From positions 105,090 to 169,089 of the forward strand of contig NZ_JAGTAS010000026.1 in assembly GCF_025685425.1 (NCBI RefSeq): DNA of 64,000 bases, given 5' to 3'. A program made the translations under genes and the position numbers. Of this stretch, positions 42,223-52,012 are shown in pieces. The notes beneath the pieces were generated by a model. That model saw only the letters and a list, made by a program, of their open reading frames with translations. It had not been told where the DNA came from and searched no databases. The stretch comes from Terriglobus albidus. GTDB taxonomy: Bacteria > Acidobacteriota > Terriglobia > Terriglobales > Acidobacteriaceae. Position 1 is the first letter of the stretch. Every line of letters begins with the position of its first letter.

Positions 42223-43761
42223 TTAGCTCTTCAAAGGCAGCGCAATTCGCATCGTGGTCCCACAATGCCTGGGGTCGGTGCTGGTACGCAGGAAGAGTGT
42301 TCCGCCGGCTTCGGCGACGATACCTCGCGTGACCCACAGGCCGAGGCCTGTGCCGCGTTCGCCTTTGGTGGTGAAAAAGGGTTCGAAGATCTGTGAGATG
42401 TGCGCCTGTGCGATTCCCGGGCCAGTGTCAGCGATGGTAACGATGGCGCATTCGGGAGTCTCGCGGGAGCGGATGGTGAGGGTGCCGCCTATGCCTGACA
42501 TAGCTTCGATGGCATTGCCGATCAGGTTGGCAAAGACCTGCCGCAATGAAAGCGGGAAGGTCTTTCCTGAAGGAGAAGGACGAAGATCCGTGATGATCTG
42601 TATCTGCGCTCCCTCGGCGCGGGAAGCGAAGAGCTGTACGACTTCATCAATAAGCTTATTCAGCAGATGTCCGGCGCCGGAGTTGCCGCGATAGAAGCTC
42701 AGTGTCGTGCGGGTGATATGGCCGACGCGGTCCAGCTCGCGTGCGCCCATGTTGACCAGCTCCTGCAGATCGAGTGGAAGCTCTGGATGTGTCTGCAGCA
42801 GATACAACACGTTGGTCAGAGCTTCGAGCGGATTATTGATCTCATGTGCGAGCGTGTTGGCCATGCGTCCCGCGGAAGCCAGGCGCTCGGAGTTGATCAG
42901 GCGTTTCACCAGCTCGGCACGTTCGCGCGCATCGGCCTTGCGCGCGGAGATATCTTCGATCACCAGTGAGAGCGATTCGGTCTCGCTGAGGTCCGGCTGC
43001 AGGACAGAGATGGTGAGTTGTACATCGACGGCATGGCCGTCTTTGTGGCGTAGGCACTTCTCGACACGCATGCTGGGGACTCTGCGTGAGAGCAGATCTT
43101 CGAACACGATCTCCTTGTCTTGATCGCGATCGGAGGAAGGTAACAACAGGTCGTAGAAGCTGACCGCCTCCAGCTCATCCGAGGTCAAACCGAGTATGTC
43201 GCGCAGGCGCTGATTGGCCAGAATCCATCGTCCGTCGAGCGAGATGTGCGCCATGCCGACAGCGGCCTGGTTGAAGGTCGCGGAGAAGCGCGTTTCCAGA
43301 GTTTTGAGCGCGGCTGCGGTGCGTAACTTTTCGTGACGGGCTTCGGCGTCAGCGAGCTCTCGTTCGATCGCGGGTACCAGGCGCTCCAGATTGTCTTTCA
43401 ATACATAGTCATGTGCTCCGGCACGCATGGCAGAGACGGCGGTCTCTTCGCTGATGGTTCCTGAGACGATGATGAAGGGTAGGTCCATTCCACTGGCCTG
43501 CAGCAGGGCCAGTGCGTCGCGTGCTCCAAAACCGGGCAACGTGTAGTCGGCGATGACCAGGTCCCAGTTGCGTGAACGCAGGGCCTCATGCATCTGCGCG
43601 CGGGTTTCGATGCGACGCATCTCGATCTCGTATCCGGCCCGGTGAAGATGACGCCTCAGCAACAGCGCATCAGGCTCGTAGTCTTCGACGATAAGTACAC
43701 GAAGCCGCCTGCGTTGTTCCGCGGGGAGAGTGATGTTGGGCTGCGGCAGGGTCACGCGCAT
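42223..43761 (-). CDS. Hybrid response regulator-PAS-histidine kinase
   Basis: 512 residues. REC domain (about 19-135: VLIVEDYEPDALLL, phosphate acceptor Asp in DLVIADYTLPGFGARD, Lys in YVLKDN), PAS (about 155-270: FNQAAVGMAHISLDGRW), then HisKA with LAHEINNPLEAL and HATPase_c (NLIGNAIEAM, DTGPGIAQ, GTGLGLWV). Cytoplasmic, so it takes its signal from a phosphoryl group or PAS ligand. Third gene of a row: CHASE3-kinase, single-REC regulator, this protein. Its ATG lies three bases after the regulator's stop, so they are tightly coupled. Confidence 0.93.
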   Translation of the reverse strand: MRVTLPQPNITLPAEQRRRLRVLIVEDYEPDALLLRRHLHRAGYEIEMRRIETRAQMHEALRSRNWDLVIADYTLPGFGARDALALLQASGMDLPFIIVSGTISEETAVSAMRAGAHDYVLKDNLERLVPAIERELADAEARHEKLRTAAALKTLETRFSATFNQAAVGMAHISLDGRWILANQRLRDILGLTSDELEAVSFYDLLLPSSDRDQDKEIVFEDLLSRRVPSMRVEKCLRHKDGHAVDVQLTISVLQPDLSETESLSLVIEDISARKADARERAELVKRLINSERLASAGRMANTLAHEINNPLEALTNVLYLLQTHPELPLDLQELVNMGARELDRVGHITRTTLSFYRGNSGAGHLLNKLIDEVVQLFASRAEGAQIQIITDLRPSPSGKTFPLSLRQVFANLIGNAIEAMSGIGGTLTIRSRETPECAIVTIADTGPGIAQAHISQIFEPFFTTKGERGTGLGLWVTRGIVAEAGGTLFLRTSTDPRHCGTTMRIALPLKS

Positions 43762-43764
43762 GTC

Positions 43765-44199
43765 TCACGAGATAGGTGGCGCCTGGTTCAGCAGAAGCCA
43801 GTACATTCCGAGCTGCTTGGTAGCTTCAGCAAAATCTGTAAAGTTGACTGGTTTGCGAATGTAGCTGTTTACGCCCAGACGATACGAGCTGACGATATCG
43901 CGCTCTTCGTCCGACGAGGTGAGTACAACAACGGGCAACAGAGAGGCCCTTTCCTTGGAACGAATTGCCTTCAACACCTCCAGACCCTGCACCTTGGGAA
44001 GCTTCAGGTCCAGAAGAACGAGCTGCGGCATGGGAAGCTCGCCTGCCTCGTACCTGTCGACCAGTTCAAGAGCTTCGGCGCCGTCGCGGGCGACACTGAT
44101 CTCGTTCGCGACATTAGCCTTGCGCAAAGCGCGGATGGCGAGTGCTTCGTGATCCGGGTCGTCTTCGACCAGCAGAATCAAATTCGTGTTGATGGTCAT
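43765..44199 (-). CDS. Single-domain response regulator (Rcp1-like)
   Basis: 144 residues from ATG 44199, with GAAGG ten bases upstream. One REC domain: ILLVEDDPDHEALAIRA, phosphate acceptor Asp in LVLLDLKLPKVQGLEVL, VVVLTSSDEERD, and SYIRKPVNF with the conserved Lys. It has the extra C-terminal helix typical of phytochrome-associated Rcp regulators. No DNA-binding domain, so it works as a phosphoryl carrier between the two kinases on either side. Confidence 0.92.
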   Translation of the reverse strand: MTINTNLILLVEDDPDHEALAIRALRKANVANEISVARDGAEALELVDRYEAGELPMPQLVLLDLKLPKVQGLEVLKAIRSKERASLLPVVVLTSSDEERDIVSSYRLGVNSYIRKPVNFTDFAEATKQLGMYWLLLNQAPPIS

Positions 44200-44222
44200 T
44201 CGTAGGAACCTTCCCCCCAAGA

Positions 44223-45647
44223 TTATGATCCAAGTGTGAAGTAGAAGGTCGCGCCTTGATCCTCCTTACCCTCGGCCCAGATGCGGCCCTGGTGCCTGCG
44301 GACGATGCGAAGCGTGGTTGCAAGGCCGATGCCGGACCCTTTGAAGTCGCGGTCTCCATGCAGGCGCTGGAAGGCAGTAAAGAGGCGGTCAACATACCGC
44401 ATGTCAAATCCGGCTCCATTATCGCGGACAAAGTAGACGTTCGAGCCGTCTCCCGGATAGGAGCCGAACCTGATGACAGCGTTTGGTATTTTTGCGGTGA
44501 ACTTGAAGGCATTTCCCAGCAGGTTTTCAAGGGCAATGCGCAGCAGGCGGGGATCAGCCTGGGCAAGGACGGGAGTGCCGGGAATCTCGAAACGGACGTT
44601 GCGCTCGGGGTCCGACGCTTTGAGATCGGCGGCAACGGATCGGGCAAGCTCCGCCAGATCCGTTGTCTCGCGGATAAGGTCGGTACGAGTTACGCGGGAC
44701 AACTGCAGCAGGGCATCGATCAGCTGACCCATGCGCTGCACACCGCTGCGGACGCGATGAATGTAGTCGCGCCCCTGATCGTCCAGTTTGTCGCCGTAGT
44801 CTTCATACAGGGCCAGCGAAAAACCGTCGATGGTGCGCAACGGTGCGCGAAGATCGTGCGATACGGAATAGGAGAAGGCTTCGAGCTCATGGTTCGAAGT
44901 TTCGAGCGCGTGCGTGCGTTCCCTCACGCGCTTTTCTAGATCGGTAGCCAGGGTGCGAATCTCCTCGGCTTGTGCAGCAATCTGGTCGCGGGCAGTAATC
45001 TCTTTTCCCAGGAAATGGAAGGCGAGAATCAGGAACAGCAGATTCAACCCGGTCGCAACGCCGAAGGTGGTGTAGGCCGAGCGCCGGGCGGTTGTGACCT
45101 GATCGTCCCGCCATTTGAGCAGACGGCGTTCCTCTCCTTCGATCTGGGCAACGGCGTAAGCGGCTGTGAAGTTGCCATACCGGTACTGGTCGGTCATCAT
45201 GATCGAAAGCTGATCCGGCGTGAGCGCGGCAGCAGGTTGAGCCTTGCGAAGTTGAACGCCGATCTCAATCGAGGTCAGCCGTGCCTGAATCCGCTCGCGG
45301 ACCTTGGGTAAGCGAGCCTGCTGGCTGGGGCTATCCTCTGTGAGCTTGCCTACGTACTCGAAGGTATCCCAGACCTGGTTGACGGCATCGTTGTACTGCT
45401 TTTCCAGGATCGGATCCGCCTGCAGGACATAGCCCCGGGCCGCGCTCTCGGCCGTCCGGATCTCTGCCACAAGCTGTTCACAGGCAGTAACGGTCTCCAG
45501 CGTGTGAGATTGCCACCGCTGACTCGCCGCGAAAATACGGAGAGCGCGATAAGCCAGCCAGCTATTAAGCAACACAATCAGGACGGCGCCGATGTAGGCG
45601 AGCCGGTAGCCAAAGGCACGCATCGAGACGATCAATGGGACTCCCAT
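44223..45647 (-). CDS. CHASE3-domain membrane sensor histidine kinase
   Basis: 474 residues from ATG 45647 (a TTG at 45656 and an ATG at 45623 are alternatives). TM1 (about 10-30), periplasmic CHASE3 helices with ESAARGYVLQAD and RIQARLTSIEIG, TM2 (about 180-200), coiled coil, HisKA with phosphorylated His in FSYSVSHDLRAPLRTIDGF, and HATPase_c (NLLGNAFKF, DNGAGFDM, GSGIGLATT). C-terminal part is of phytochrome-like type (FTAFQRLHGDRDFKGSGIGL). First gene of the three-gene phosphorelay, 23 bases before the regulator gene. Confidence 0.93.
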   Translation of the reverse strand: MGVPLIVSMRAFGYRLAYIGAVLIVLLNSWLAYRALRIFAASQRWQSHTLETVTACEQLVAEIRTAESAARGYVLQADPILEKQYNDAVNQVWDTFEYVGKLTEDSPSQQARLPKVRERIQARLTSIEIGVQLRKAQPAAALTPDQLSIMMTDQYRYGNFTAAYAVAQIEGEERRLLKWRDDQVTTARRSAYTTFGVATGLNLLFLILAFHFLGKEITARDQIAAQAEEIRTLATDLEKRVRERTHALETSNHELEAFSYSVSHDLRAPLRTIDGFSLALYEDYGDKLDDQGRDYIHRVRSGVQRMGQLIDALLQLSRVTRTDLIRETTDLAELARSVAADLKASDPERNVRFEIPGTPVLAQADPRLLRIALENLLGNAFKFTAKIPNAVIRFGSYPGDGSNVYFVRDNGAGFDMRYVDRLFTAFQRLHGDRDFKGSGIGLATTLRIVRRHQGRIWAEGKEDQGATFYFTLGS

Positions 45648-45714
45648 GCGATGCAAAGCTTTTGTTGAGGAGTTGCCTGAACGGGTATGTCATCATTCAG
45701 CACGGAGACCTTCC

Positions 45715-46089
45715 ATGGTTCGGATCGTTGTCGGCGCTGTTCTCGGTTACCTGTTCTCACTCGGCAGCTCGGTTGTGTGGTTTATGAAAACACATCATGA
45801 TCCGACACAGCGAGTCTCGACGCGCTACCTGCTCGCAAGTATCGTGGTCGGCTTCTTCTGCTCGGTGACGACCGGATTTCTGGCTGCGGTCATCGGCGGG
45901 TCGCGCCGCTCAGCCTGGGGGACGGCGATCATTCTGTTCGCTACAGGCGGGCTTGGTGTGGCGGAGTCTCTTCTGGTCAGCAAGTCGGGCTCGCTGGAGT
46001 TGACCTGGGTATCGATCGTCGTCATGGTTCCGGCGACGGTTTTCGGCGGTGAGTGGGCCGAGCGCCGCTTGGAACACGTGAAAAAGTAA
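45715..46089 (+). CDS. Small integral membrane protein, 124 aa
   Basis: ATG 45715 (MVRIVVGAVLGYLFSLGSSVVW) begins the first of four hydrophobic segments, the others near residues 42-65, 75-92 and 100-115; short charged loops and a basic C-terminus (ERRLEHVKK). Family not recognised. The start at 45715 is used because the open region before it is polar, not membrane-like. Divergent from the sensor kinase. Confidence 0.7.
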   Translation: MVRIVVGAVLGYLFSLGSSVVWFMKTHHDPTQRVSTRYLLASIVVGFFCSVTTGFLAAVIGGSRRSAWGTAIILFATGGLGVAESLLVSKSGSLELTWVSIVVMVPATVFGGEWAERRLEHVKK

Positions 46090-46135
46090 TTTATTTTCAA
46101 CTGCTTACGAGAACGTGAGAGTCTTTTCTAAAAAG

Positions 46136-46164
46136 TTGAGTGTAATTGCATCACATTTTATGAA
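46136..46164 (+). promoter_or_regulatory. Probable promoter of hsp20
   Basis: TTGAGT (46136-46141), 17 bases, TATGAA (46159-46164), in an AT-rich patch. No clear sigma-32 or CIRCE element was seen. Confidence 0.5.
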
Positions 46165-46239
46165 TCGATTGTGCTATGGTATGCGTCAGATGATGTGAAG
46201 GCCGGAGATCCCGGCCCACAGTTCAGGAGGAAATGCATC

Positions 46240-46725
46240 ATGACGATCACACGTTGGACCCCGTTCTCGGATCTGGCTGTCCTGCAGAACCGTTTGAACT
46301 CGATCTTCAATGATTTCGGTGCGCCTGAAGGGCGTAGTGAGTCGTTGGCGTCAGGGAATTTCACCCCCGCCGTGGACGTTTATGAGGATGCGCAGAAAAT
46401 CGTGCTGAAACTCGACGTTCCGGGGATCAGGCAGGAAGATATCGACGTTCGTCTGGAGAACCAGACCCTGACGGTCAAGGGCGAACGCAAGTTTGAAAAG
46501 GAAGAGAAGGAAGAGAACTTCCACCGGATTGAGCGCCGATACGGCAGCTTCATTCGTATGTTCACTCTTCCGCAAACGGCGGATATGGAGAAGGTGAGCG
46601 CCGACTATAAAGATGGTGTGCTTCAGGTTGAGATCGCTAAGAAGTCTGAGGCTCAACCCAAGCAGATCAAGATCGGCGTTGCCGGTACCGGTCCGAAGCA
46701 GGTTGAGGCAAAGACCGCGGCGTAA
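46240..46725 (+). CDS. hsp20: Hsp20/alpha-crystallin small heat-shock protein
   Basis: 161 residues from ATG 46240, with AGGAGGAA seven bases upstream. Alpha-crystallin domain (about 45-140): VDVYEDAQKIVLKLDVPGI, ENQTLTVKGERK, GSFIRMFTLPQTADMEKVSA and DGVLQVEIAKK. It binds unfolding proteins without ATP and passes them to ClpB/DnaK. clpB follows 126 bases downstream, a natural heat-shock partner, though the gap would allow separate promoters. Confidence 0.95.
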   Translation: MTITRWTPFSDLAVLQNRLNSIFNDFGAPEGRSESLASGNFTPAVDVYEDAQKIVLKLDVPGIRQEDIDVRLENQTLTVKGERKFEKEEKEENFHRIERRYGSFIRMFTLPQTADMEKVSADYKDGVLQVEIAKKSEAQPKQIKIGVAGTGPKQVEAKTAA

Positions 46726-46851
46726 GCTTCATGGTGCACTGACGGGCACCGAAACGATGGGAGACCTGCCGTTGAAGGGAGGGCTCCCATTCTTTTGTGA
46801 TGCGTATGCAGCCCTGAGATGTATCTAAGGATTAGGTGAGGTAGGGAAACG

Positions 46852-49473
46852 ATGGCAATTCGTTGGGACAAATTTACGGTGAAGTCGCAGGAGGCGGTGC
46901 AGGCGGCGCTGGGCCATGCCTCTGACTCGGGAAACCCCGAGGTACTGCCGCTGCATCTGGCCGCTGCTCTGCTGGAAGACCGTGAGGGCATCGTCATTCC
47001 GGTGCTGGAGAAGATCGGTGTCCCTGTGCAGCAGCTTCTTAGCCAGGTGAATGCGGCCATTGCGAAACTGCCGAAGGTACAGGGGGCAAGCCAGCAGCCC
47101 GGTGTGGGTGCTGCCCTGCAGAAAGTATTGGATCGCGCCTTCAAAGAGGCAGAGAACTTCAAGGACGAGTACGTCTCGACCGAGCATCTTCTGCTGGCCT
47201 TAAGCGAAGAGAAGAACGGCGTCGTCCAGGCCGCGCTGGCGACCTTCGGCGCAACCCATGATGCGATTCTGAAGGCGCTGACCTCGGTGCGCGGCACACA
47301 GCGCGTGACCGATCAGAATCCCGAAGGGAAGTTCCAGGCGCTGGAGAAGTACGCCAAGGATCTGACCGAGCAAGCGCGCAAAGGTAAGCTCGATCCGGTG
47401 ATCGGCCGTGACGAGGAGATTCGCCGCGTCATTCAGGTACTGTCGCGCCGCAGTAAGAACAACCCGGTACTGATCGGTGAACCCGGCGTGGGTAAGACGG
47501 CGATTGTCGAAGGCCTGGCTCGCCGCATCGTCTCCGGCGATGTGCCGGAGATTCTGAAGGAGAAGCGGGTTATCTCGCTGGACCTGGGATCGATGCTTGC
47601 CGGAGCGAAGTTCCGCGGTGAGTTCGAAGACCGTCTGAAGGCTGTGCTGAAGGAGATTGAAGAGTCGAACGGACAGATCATCCTGTTCATCGATGAGCTG
47701 CACACGCTGGTGGGCGCTGGAGCTGCAGAAGGCGCGATTGACGCCAGCAATATGCTCAAGCCGGCGCTGGCGCGCGGCGAGCTACGGGCGATCGGCGCAA
47801 CCACGCTGAACGAGTACCGCAAATACATCGAGAAGGATGCCGCACTGGAGCGCCGCTTCCAGATTGTGTATGTCGGCGAGCCCAATGTCGACGATACGAT
47901 CGCGATTCTGCGCGGCCTGAAAGAGCGGTACGAGTCGCACCACAAGGTACGCATCAAGGACTCGGCGATTGTGTCGGCGGCCGTGCTCTCACATCGCTAT
48001 ATCAGCGACCGCTTCCTTCCGGACAAGGCGATTGATCTTGTGGACGAAGCGGCAGCATCGCTGGCCATCCAGATTGGCAGTGTTCCGGTAGAGATCGATG
48101 CGCTGGAGCGTCGGGCGACCTCGCTCGAGATTGAGCGTGAGGCCCTGAAGCGGGAGAAGGATCCGAACTCGCAGGACCGGTTGCAGGAAGTTGAGAAGGA
48201 GCTGGCCGACATCAAGGAGCAGGCCAGTGGCCTGCGGGCGCGGTGGCAGAAGGAGAAAGATGCTATTAGCCGCATCAGCGAGTTGAAGCAGGCGATTGAG
48301 AATCTGCGCTTCCAGATCGAAGAGCAGACCCGCAAGGGCGATCTCGGAAGGGCAGCGCAGATTCAGTACAGTGATCTGCCCAAGGCGGAGGCGGAGCTGA
48401 AGGAGCTCGAGAAGCTGCAGGATGGTAGCGACACTGCGCAACGCATGTTGAAGGAAGAGGTGGACGAGGAAGATATCGCCAAGATCGTCTCCAAGTGGAC
48501 CGGAATTCCGGTGGCGAAGATGCTCGAAGGCGAAGTACAGAAGCTGGTCCATATGGAGCAGCGTCTGCGCGAGCGTGTCATCGGACAGGATGAAGCTTTG
48601 ACGGCGGTGGCGAATGCAATTCGCCGCTCCCGTGCGGGCTTGTCCGATCCCAAGCGCCCCATCGGTAGTTTCATCTTCCTCGGACCCACGGGCGTAGGTA
48701 AGACGGAGACGGCGCGTGCTCTGGCGGAGTTCCTCTTCGACGACGAGCAGGCGATGGTGCGCATTGATATGTCGGAGTACATGGAGAAGCACGCCGTGGC
48801 ACGCCTGATCGGCGCTCCTCCGGGATACGTGGGCTTCGACGAAGGTGGACAGTTGACGGAGGCGATCCGCCGGCGCCCGTATGCCGTAGTGCTCTTCGAT
48901 GAGATCGAGAAAGCGCATCCGGATGTCTTCAACGTGCTGTTGCAGGTACTGGATGATGGCCGCCTGACCGATTCGAAGGGACGTACGGTCGATTTCAAAA
49001 ACACCGTGCTGATCATGACGTCTAATATCGGTGCAAGCGCGTTGTCGACGGCCTGGGCCGACAGTGAAGATGGCTTCGAAGATGCCAAGAGCCGTGTGAT
49101 CGACTCGCTGAAGCAGCACTTCCGCCCGGAGTTCCTGAACCGTGTGGATGACATCGTGGTCTTCCATCCGCTGGGCGAGGAGCAGTTGACGCATATCGTC
49201 GACCTGCGACTTGCCGACCTGCAGAAGCTTCTGGACGCACGGAAGATTCATCTGGAGCTGACACCGGCGGCGCACAAGAAACTCTTTGCCGCGGGTTACG
49301 ATCGCGCCTACGGAGCTCGTCCGCTGAAGCGTGCGATCCAGCGACTGGTGCAGGACCCGCTCGCCATCAAGATTCTGGACGGCGAAGTGCGGCACGGCGA
49401 CAAGGTGCGCGTCGATGCTGGTAAAGACGCTCTCACCTTCGAGGTCGTCGAATCGGAAGCGGTTCCGGCGTAA
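46852..49473 (+). CDS. clpB: ATP-dependent protein disaggregase ClpB
   Basis: 873 residues. N-terminal Clp repeat domain (about 1-145), AAA1 with Walker [14 protein letters not shown] and Walker [13 protein letters not shown], the ~120-residue coiled-coil middle domain (about 400-525; [20 protein letters not shown]) unique to ClpB, AAA2 with [14 protein letters not shown], pore loop [12 protein letters not shown], and a C-terminal domain. Hexameric, rescues aggregated proteins together with DnaK. A terminator follows; hsp20 lies upstream. Confidence 0.98.
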   Translation: MAIRWDKFTVKSQEAVQAALGHASDSGNPEVLPLHLAAALLEDREGIVIPVLEKIGVPVQQLLSQVNAAIAKLPKVQGASQQPGVGAALQKVLDRAFKEAENFKDEYVSTEHLLLALSEEKNGVVQAALATFGATHDAILKALTSVRGTQRVTDQNPEGKFQALEKYAKDLTEQARKGKLDPVIGRDEEIRRVIQVLSRRSKNNPVLIGEPGVGKTAIVEGLARRIVSGDVPEILKEKRVISLDLGSMLAGAKFRGEFEDRLKAVLKEIEESNGQIILFIDELHTLVGAGAAEGAIDASNMLKPALARGELRAIGATTLNEYRKYIEKDAALERRFQIVYVGEPNVDDTIAILRGLKERYESHHKVRIKDSAIVSAAVLSHRYISDRFLPDKAIDLVDEAAASLAIQIGSVPVEIDALERRATSLEIEREALKREKDPNSQDRLQEVEKELADIKEQASGLRARWQKEKDAISRISELKQAIENLRFQIEEQTRKGDLGRAAQIQYSDLPKAEAELKELEKLQDGSDTAQRMLKEEVDEEDIAKIVSKWTGIPVAKMLEGEVQKLVHMEQRLRERVIGQDEALTAVANAIRRSRAGLSDPKRPIGSFIFLGPTGVGKTETARALAEFLFDDEQAMVRIDMSEYMEKHAVARLIGAPPGYVGFDEGGQLTEAIRRRPYAVVLFDEIEKAHPDVFNVLLQVLDDGRLTDSKGRTVDFKNTVLIMTSNIGASALSTAWADSEDGFEDAKSRVIDSLKQHFRPEFLNRVDDIVVFHPLGEEQLTHIVDLRLADLQKLLDARKIHLELTPAAHKKLFAAGYDRAYGARPLKRAIQRLVQDPLAIKILDGEVRHGDKVRVDAGKDALTFEVVESEAVPA

Positions 49474-49483
49474 GAATAGGAAG

Positions 49484-49515
49484 AAAGGGCCGGGCATATT
49501 GCCCGGCCCTTTTCT
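49484..49515 (+). terminator. Terminator of clpB
   Basis: Stem AAAGGGCCGGGC with GCCCGGCCCTTT around ATATT, ending in TTTTCTT. Confidence 0.9.
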
Positions 49516-50095
49516 TGTATGGACGGGTAATGCACCGTTGCCCCATTCTTTCGCGAAGCGTTGAGTTCCCTGACATCCTTTACAGAGTGTCTCCAGAGAT
49601 CCTTACAGGTCTAGCAGGAAGCGAGGCCCTCGGCCGCGAATTTTTTATCCGCATAGCGCATCCCGTTTCGCACCGCAGGTGCGAATGCCATGCTTAAGGG
49701 GACGGCTTCAGCCGTCCCGTACGAAGTCCTCGCCCAGGCGGCGGCTTTTAGCCGCTGAGGTCAGATTTCTTCACGGCGAAGTGTAGCCTTGAGGCCACAC
49801 TTTTGTCATTTCGTAGCGGAAGCGGAGAAATCTGCTTCTCCACCACGGAGCCCTCAGCGGCTAAAGCCGCTACTCCTGGCAGCTCAGTATGGGACGGCTG
49901 AAGCCGTCCCCTTAACAAGACATTCGCGCCCGTGGCGCGAAATAGTTGCGCCGCGCGCAACGGACTCAGGTGCTTGTCTGCTTATTATTCGCTCGATACC
50001 CCACGCTAAACCCCAGCGAACAAGTTCGCCGGGGACCCCATTCTTCGCGTTCCGCGAAGAATGGGGCAACGAGTGTCGGCGCGTCTCAATGATTG
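49516..50095. repeat. Dense mosaic of palindromic repeats, no gene
   Basis: 580 bases without a supportable gene. Contains TGTCTCCAGAGATCCTTACA (49590-49609), related to the inverted repeat at 20834-20889; family E pieces (GGGACGGCTTCAGCCGTCCC about 49699-49718, GGACGGCTGAAGCCGTCC about 49893-49910, ATTCGCGCCCGTGGCGCGAA about 49923-49942); family C (49800-49842); CCCCAGCGAAC/GTTCGCCGGGG; and CATTCTTCGCG/CGCGAAGAATG (50039-50065). Confidence 0.7.
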
Positions 50096-51907
50096 CTATC
50101 GAATGTCTTGAATCGGAAGTTCCAGGTCATCCTCATGCGGCTGATTCGCTTCACTGTGAAATGGAATGATTGTAGCCACGTGTCCATATCCACTGGCCGG
50201 CGAGCGGTCTCCTGAAGCTTCATAGAACTTCGGTACGCCGTGCATGAGCGGCGTAAATCCTCCAATTGCGCCCGCGCGTGTATTGATTGGCATCTCATCT
50301 ACGGGATAACGGTGTTCGCGCAGGTCCTGCACCATCCAGTTCTTGTCGTGGCCAAGGATGATGAAGTGCCCTGTCTGTTGCAGGAAGCCGGCCAGCGGAA
50401 CAATGGGGACGTGATAGTAGCTGTTCCGTCCGGTCCAGAGGTTGCGGTCGGGTGAGTCTTCTCCGCGGAACCGGCGGATTGCGTCGAAGTCGACGGGGAA
50501 GACAATGCGCGAGGCAAGTGACGGTGGTGCATAGCGTTGGAACGTAAGCACCATGAGCGGATCGGGAATCGCGATCGGTTGGTTGCCGGCGATGGTCGAA
50601 AGGTGGCTCACGACCTTATAAAAGCTCTGCTTCTGCTCTGTATACCAGTAGCCAATGATGGACTCACGGGTCGTTACCCATGTCACAAAGAGGATAAGGA
50701 AGATGATGGCGGCGTAGCGCGTATGTCCGAAGAGCCGATGCGCCGCCGCAACGCCGGCAATGGCAAAACCGAAACATACCGGAATCACAAAACGCGGAGA
50801 GAGCATGCCGCCTTTGATCGAAGCGACCGCATAACCGAGGAATGGATACAGCATGAGGAAGAACGCCGCGATCAGCTCATGGGTTGGAAACGCTTGCCTC
50901 CCATGTCGCATGCGGTACTCGGTTGCGAGTTGGCCCAGAGCTCTGGGCCGGATGGAAGCGCGGCAGTTTGTACAGAAGCGAGAAAGGACGCGGACGATGC
51001 CGACCAGCAGAAACAGCGCGAGCAGCGGATACAGCACTGCCTCCACCATCTCCGTGTAGGAGTCGAAGACCTGATCGAGAGAAACCTTGTTCCATGCATG
51101 CGGAGCATAGGTAGAAATTCCTGCGCGGATCAGGCCTCGGTAGCAGACGAGAGGAGCAGCAGCCAGCATCATTCCCAGCCAGATTCGGGGACGAATGATA
51201 GAGTGAAGCTCCGCCATGCGCCATCGCTCGGTATGCAGTCGTTGCAACGTGAAAGCCACCTCACCCGCTGCCACGGGAAGAAACGCGAGCACCGCGAAGT
51301 AATTGGTGGAGATGCCGAGCGCCAGTGCGATCACCATGCCGGTCAGAGTAAGGGCTTCATGGCTGCGCGTCTTCGGTTCGATGGTTCGAGACCAGCACAG
51401 TAGGGCCAGCATCGCGAAACCATAAAAGATGCCGTAGCTGCGGCTTTCATAGGAGTATTCGAAGGCGCCGGTTGCCATCGACAGGAAGGTTCCCGCGAGT
51501 GCCCATGTGGGGGAGATTCTCCGCCGCAGGAAGAGGTAGAGCGATAACAACCCCAACCAGTAGCCGGCGATTGCCGGCAGGCGCAGTGCGAGCTCGTGAT
51601 TGCCAAACAGGCGCATCGCACTCAGAACCGCGAGATGCGACAGAGGCGGATTCGGATCGGCGCCCAGGCTGAGGGCGTGCCAGATCGCGTGGGCTGAACC
51701 CAGATTCGCAAGGTGATACGTGATCAGCTCATCGAGCCACAGCAGCTTCATGGAAGAGAGCAGCGTGGTAATGACAGCGTAGAAGGCGCTAAGCGTTGTA
51801 AAGGCCAGGGCAGGATGTGTATTGATCCATGTCTGCGCTCGATCCGCGGTGCCTCGCAGGCCTGAAGGCGCAAGAATGGCAGGTCTTGTTGTCGCCAAAG
51901 TGCCCAC
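50096..51907 (-). CDS. GT39/ArnT-like membrane glycosyltransferase
   Basis: 603 residues with about 11-12 hydrophobic helices and a C-terminal soluble domain. First periplasmic loop has WLDELITYHLANLG, the Asp-Glu that is the catalytic base in GT-C enzymes, then ADPNPPLSHL, and SYESRSYGIFYGFAML later. Such enzymes transfer a sugar from a polyprenyl phosphate to a protein or lipid at the outer face of the inner membrane. It lies 105 bases downstream of the epimerase gene on the same strand and probably belongs to the same envelope-sugar pathway. Donor unknown. Confidence 0.85.
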   Translation of the reverse strand: MGTLATTRPAILAPSGLRGTADRAQTWINTHPALAFTTLSAFYAVITTLLSSMKLLWLDELITYHLANLGSAHAIWHALSLGADPNPPLSHLAVLSAMRLFGNHELALRLPAIAGYWLGLLSLYLFLRRRISPTWALAGTFLSMATGAFEYSYESRSYGIFYGFAMLALLCWSRTIEPKTRSHEALTLTGMVIALALGISTNYFAVLAFLPVAAGEVAFTLQRLHTERWRMAELHSIIRPRIWLGMMLAAAPLVCYRGLIRAGISTYAPHAWNKVSLDQVFDSYTEMVEAVLYPLLALFLLVGIVRVLSRFCTNCRASIRPRALGQLATEYRMRHGRQAFPTHELIAAFFLMLYPFLGYAVASIKGGMLSPRFVIPVCFGFAIAGVAAAHRLFGHTRYAAIIFLILFVTWVTTRESIIGYWYTEQKQSFYKVVSHLSTIAGNQPIAIPDPLMVLTFQRYAPPSLASRIVFPVDFDAIRRFRGEDSPDRNLWTGRNSYYHVPIVPLAGFLQQTGHFIILGHDKNWMVQDLREHRYPVDEMPINTRAGAIGGFTPLMHGVPKFYEASGDRSPASGYGHVATIIPFHSEANQPHEDDLELPIQDIR

Positions 51908-52012
51908 GTGCGGCTTCCCTCCAGTGGCCCAGATTCATTGCAGAAAGTCGTGCAGGCGTTCTGTTAGGGACGTGGGATGGAGCGTTGTTGGAAGAGGTTG
52001 TATTGCGGGCGT

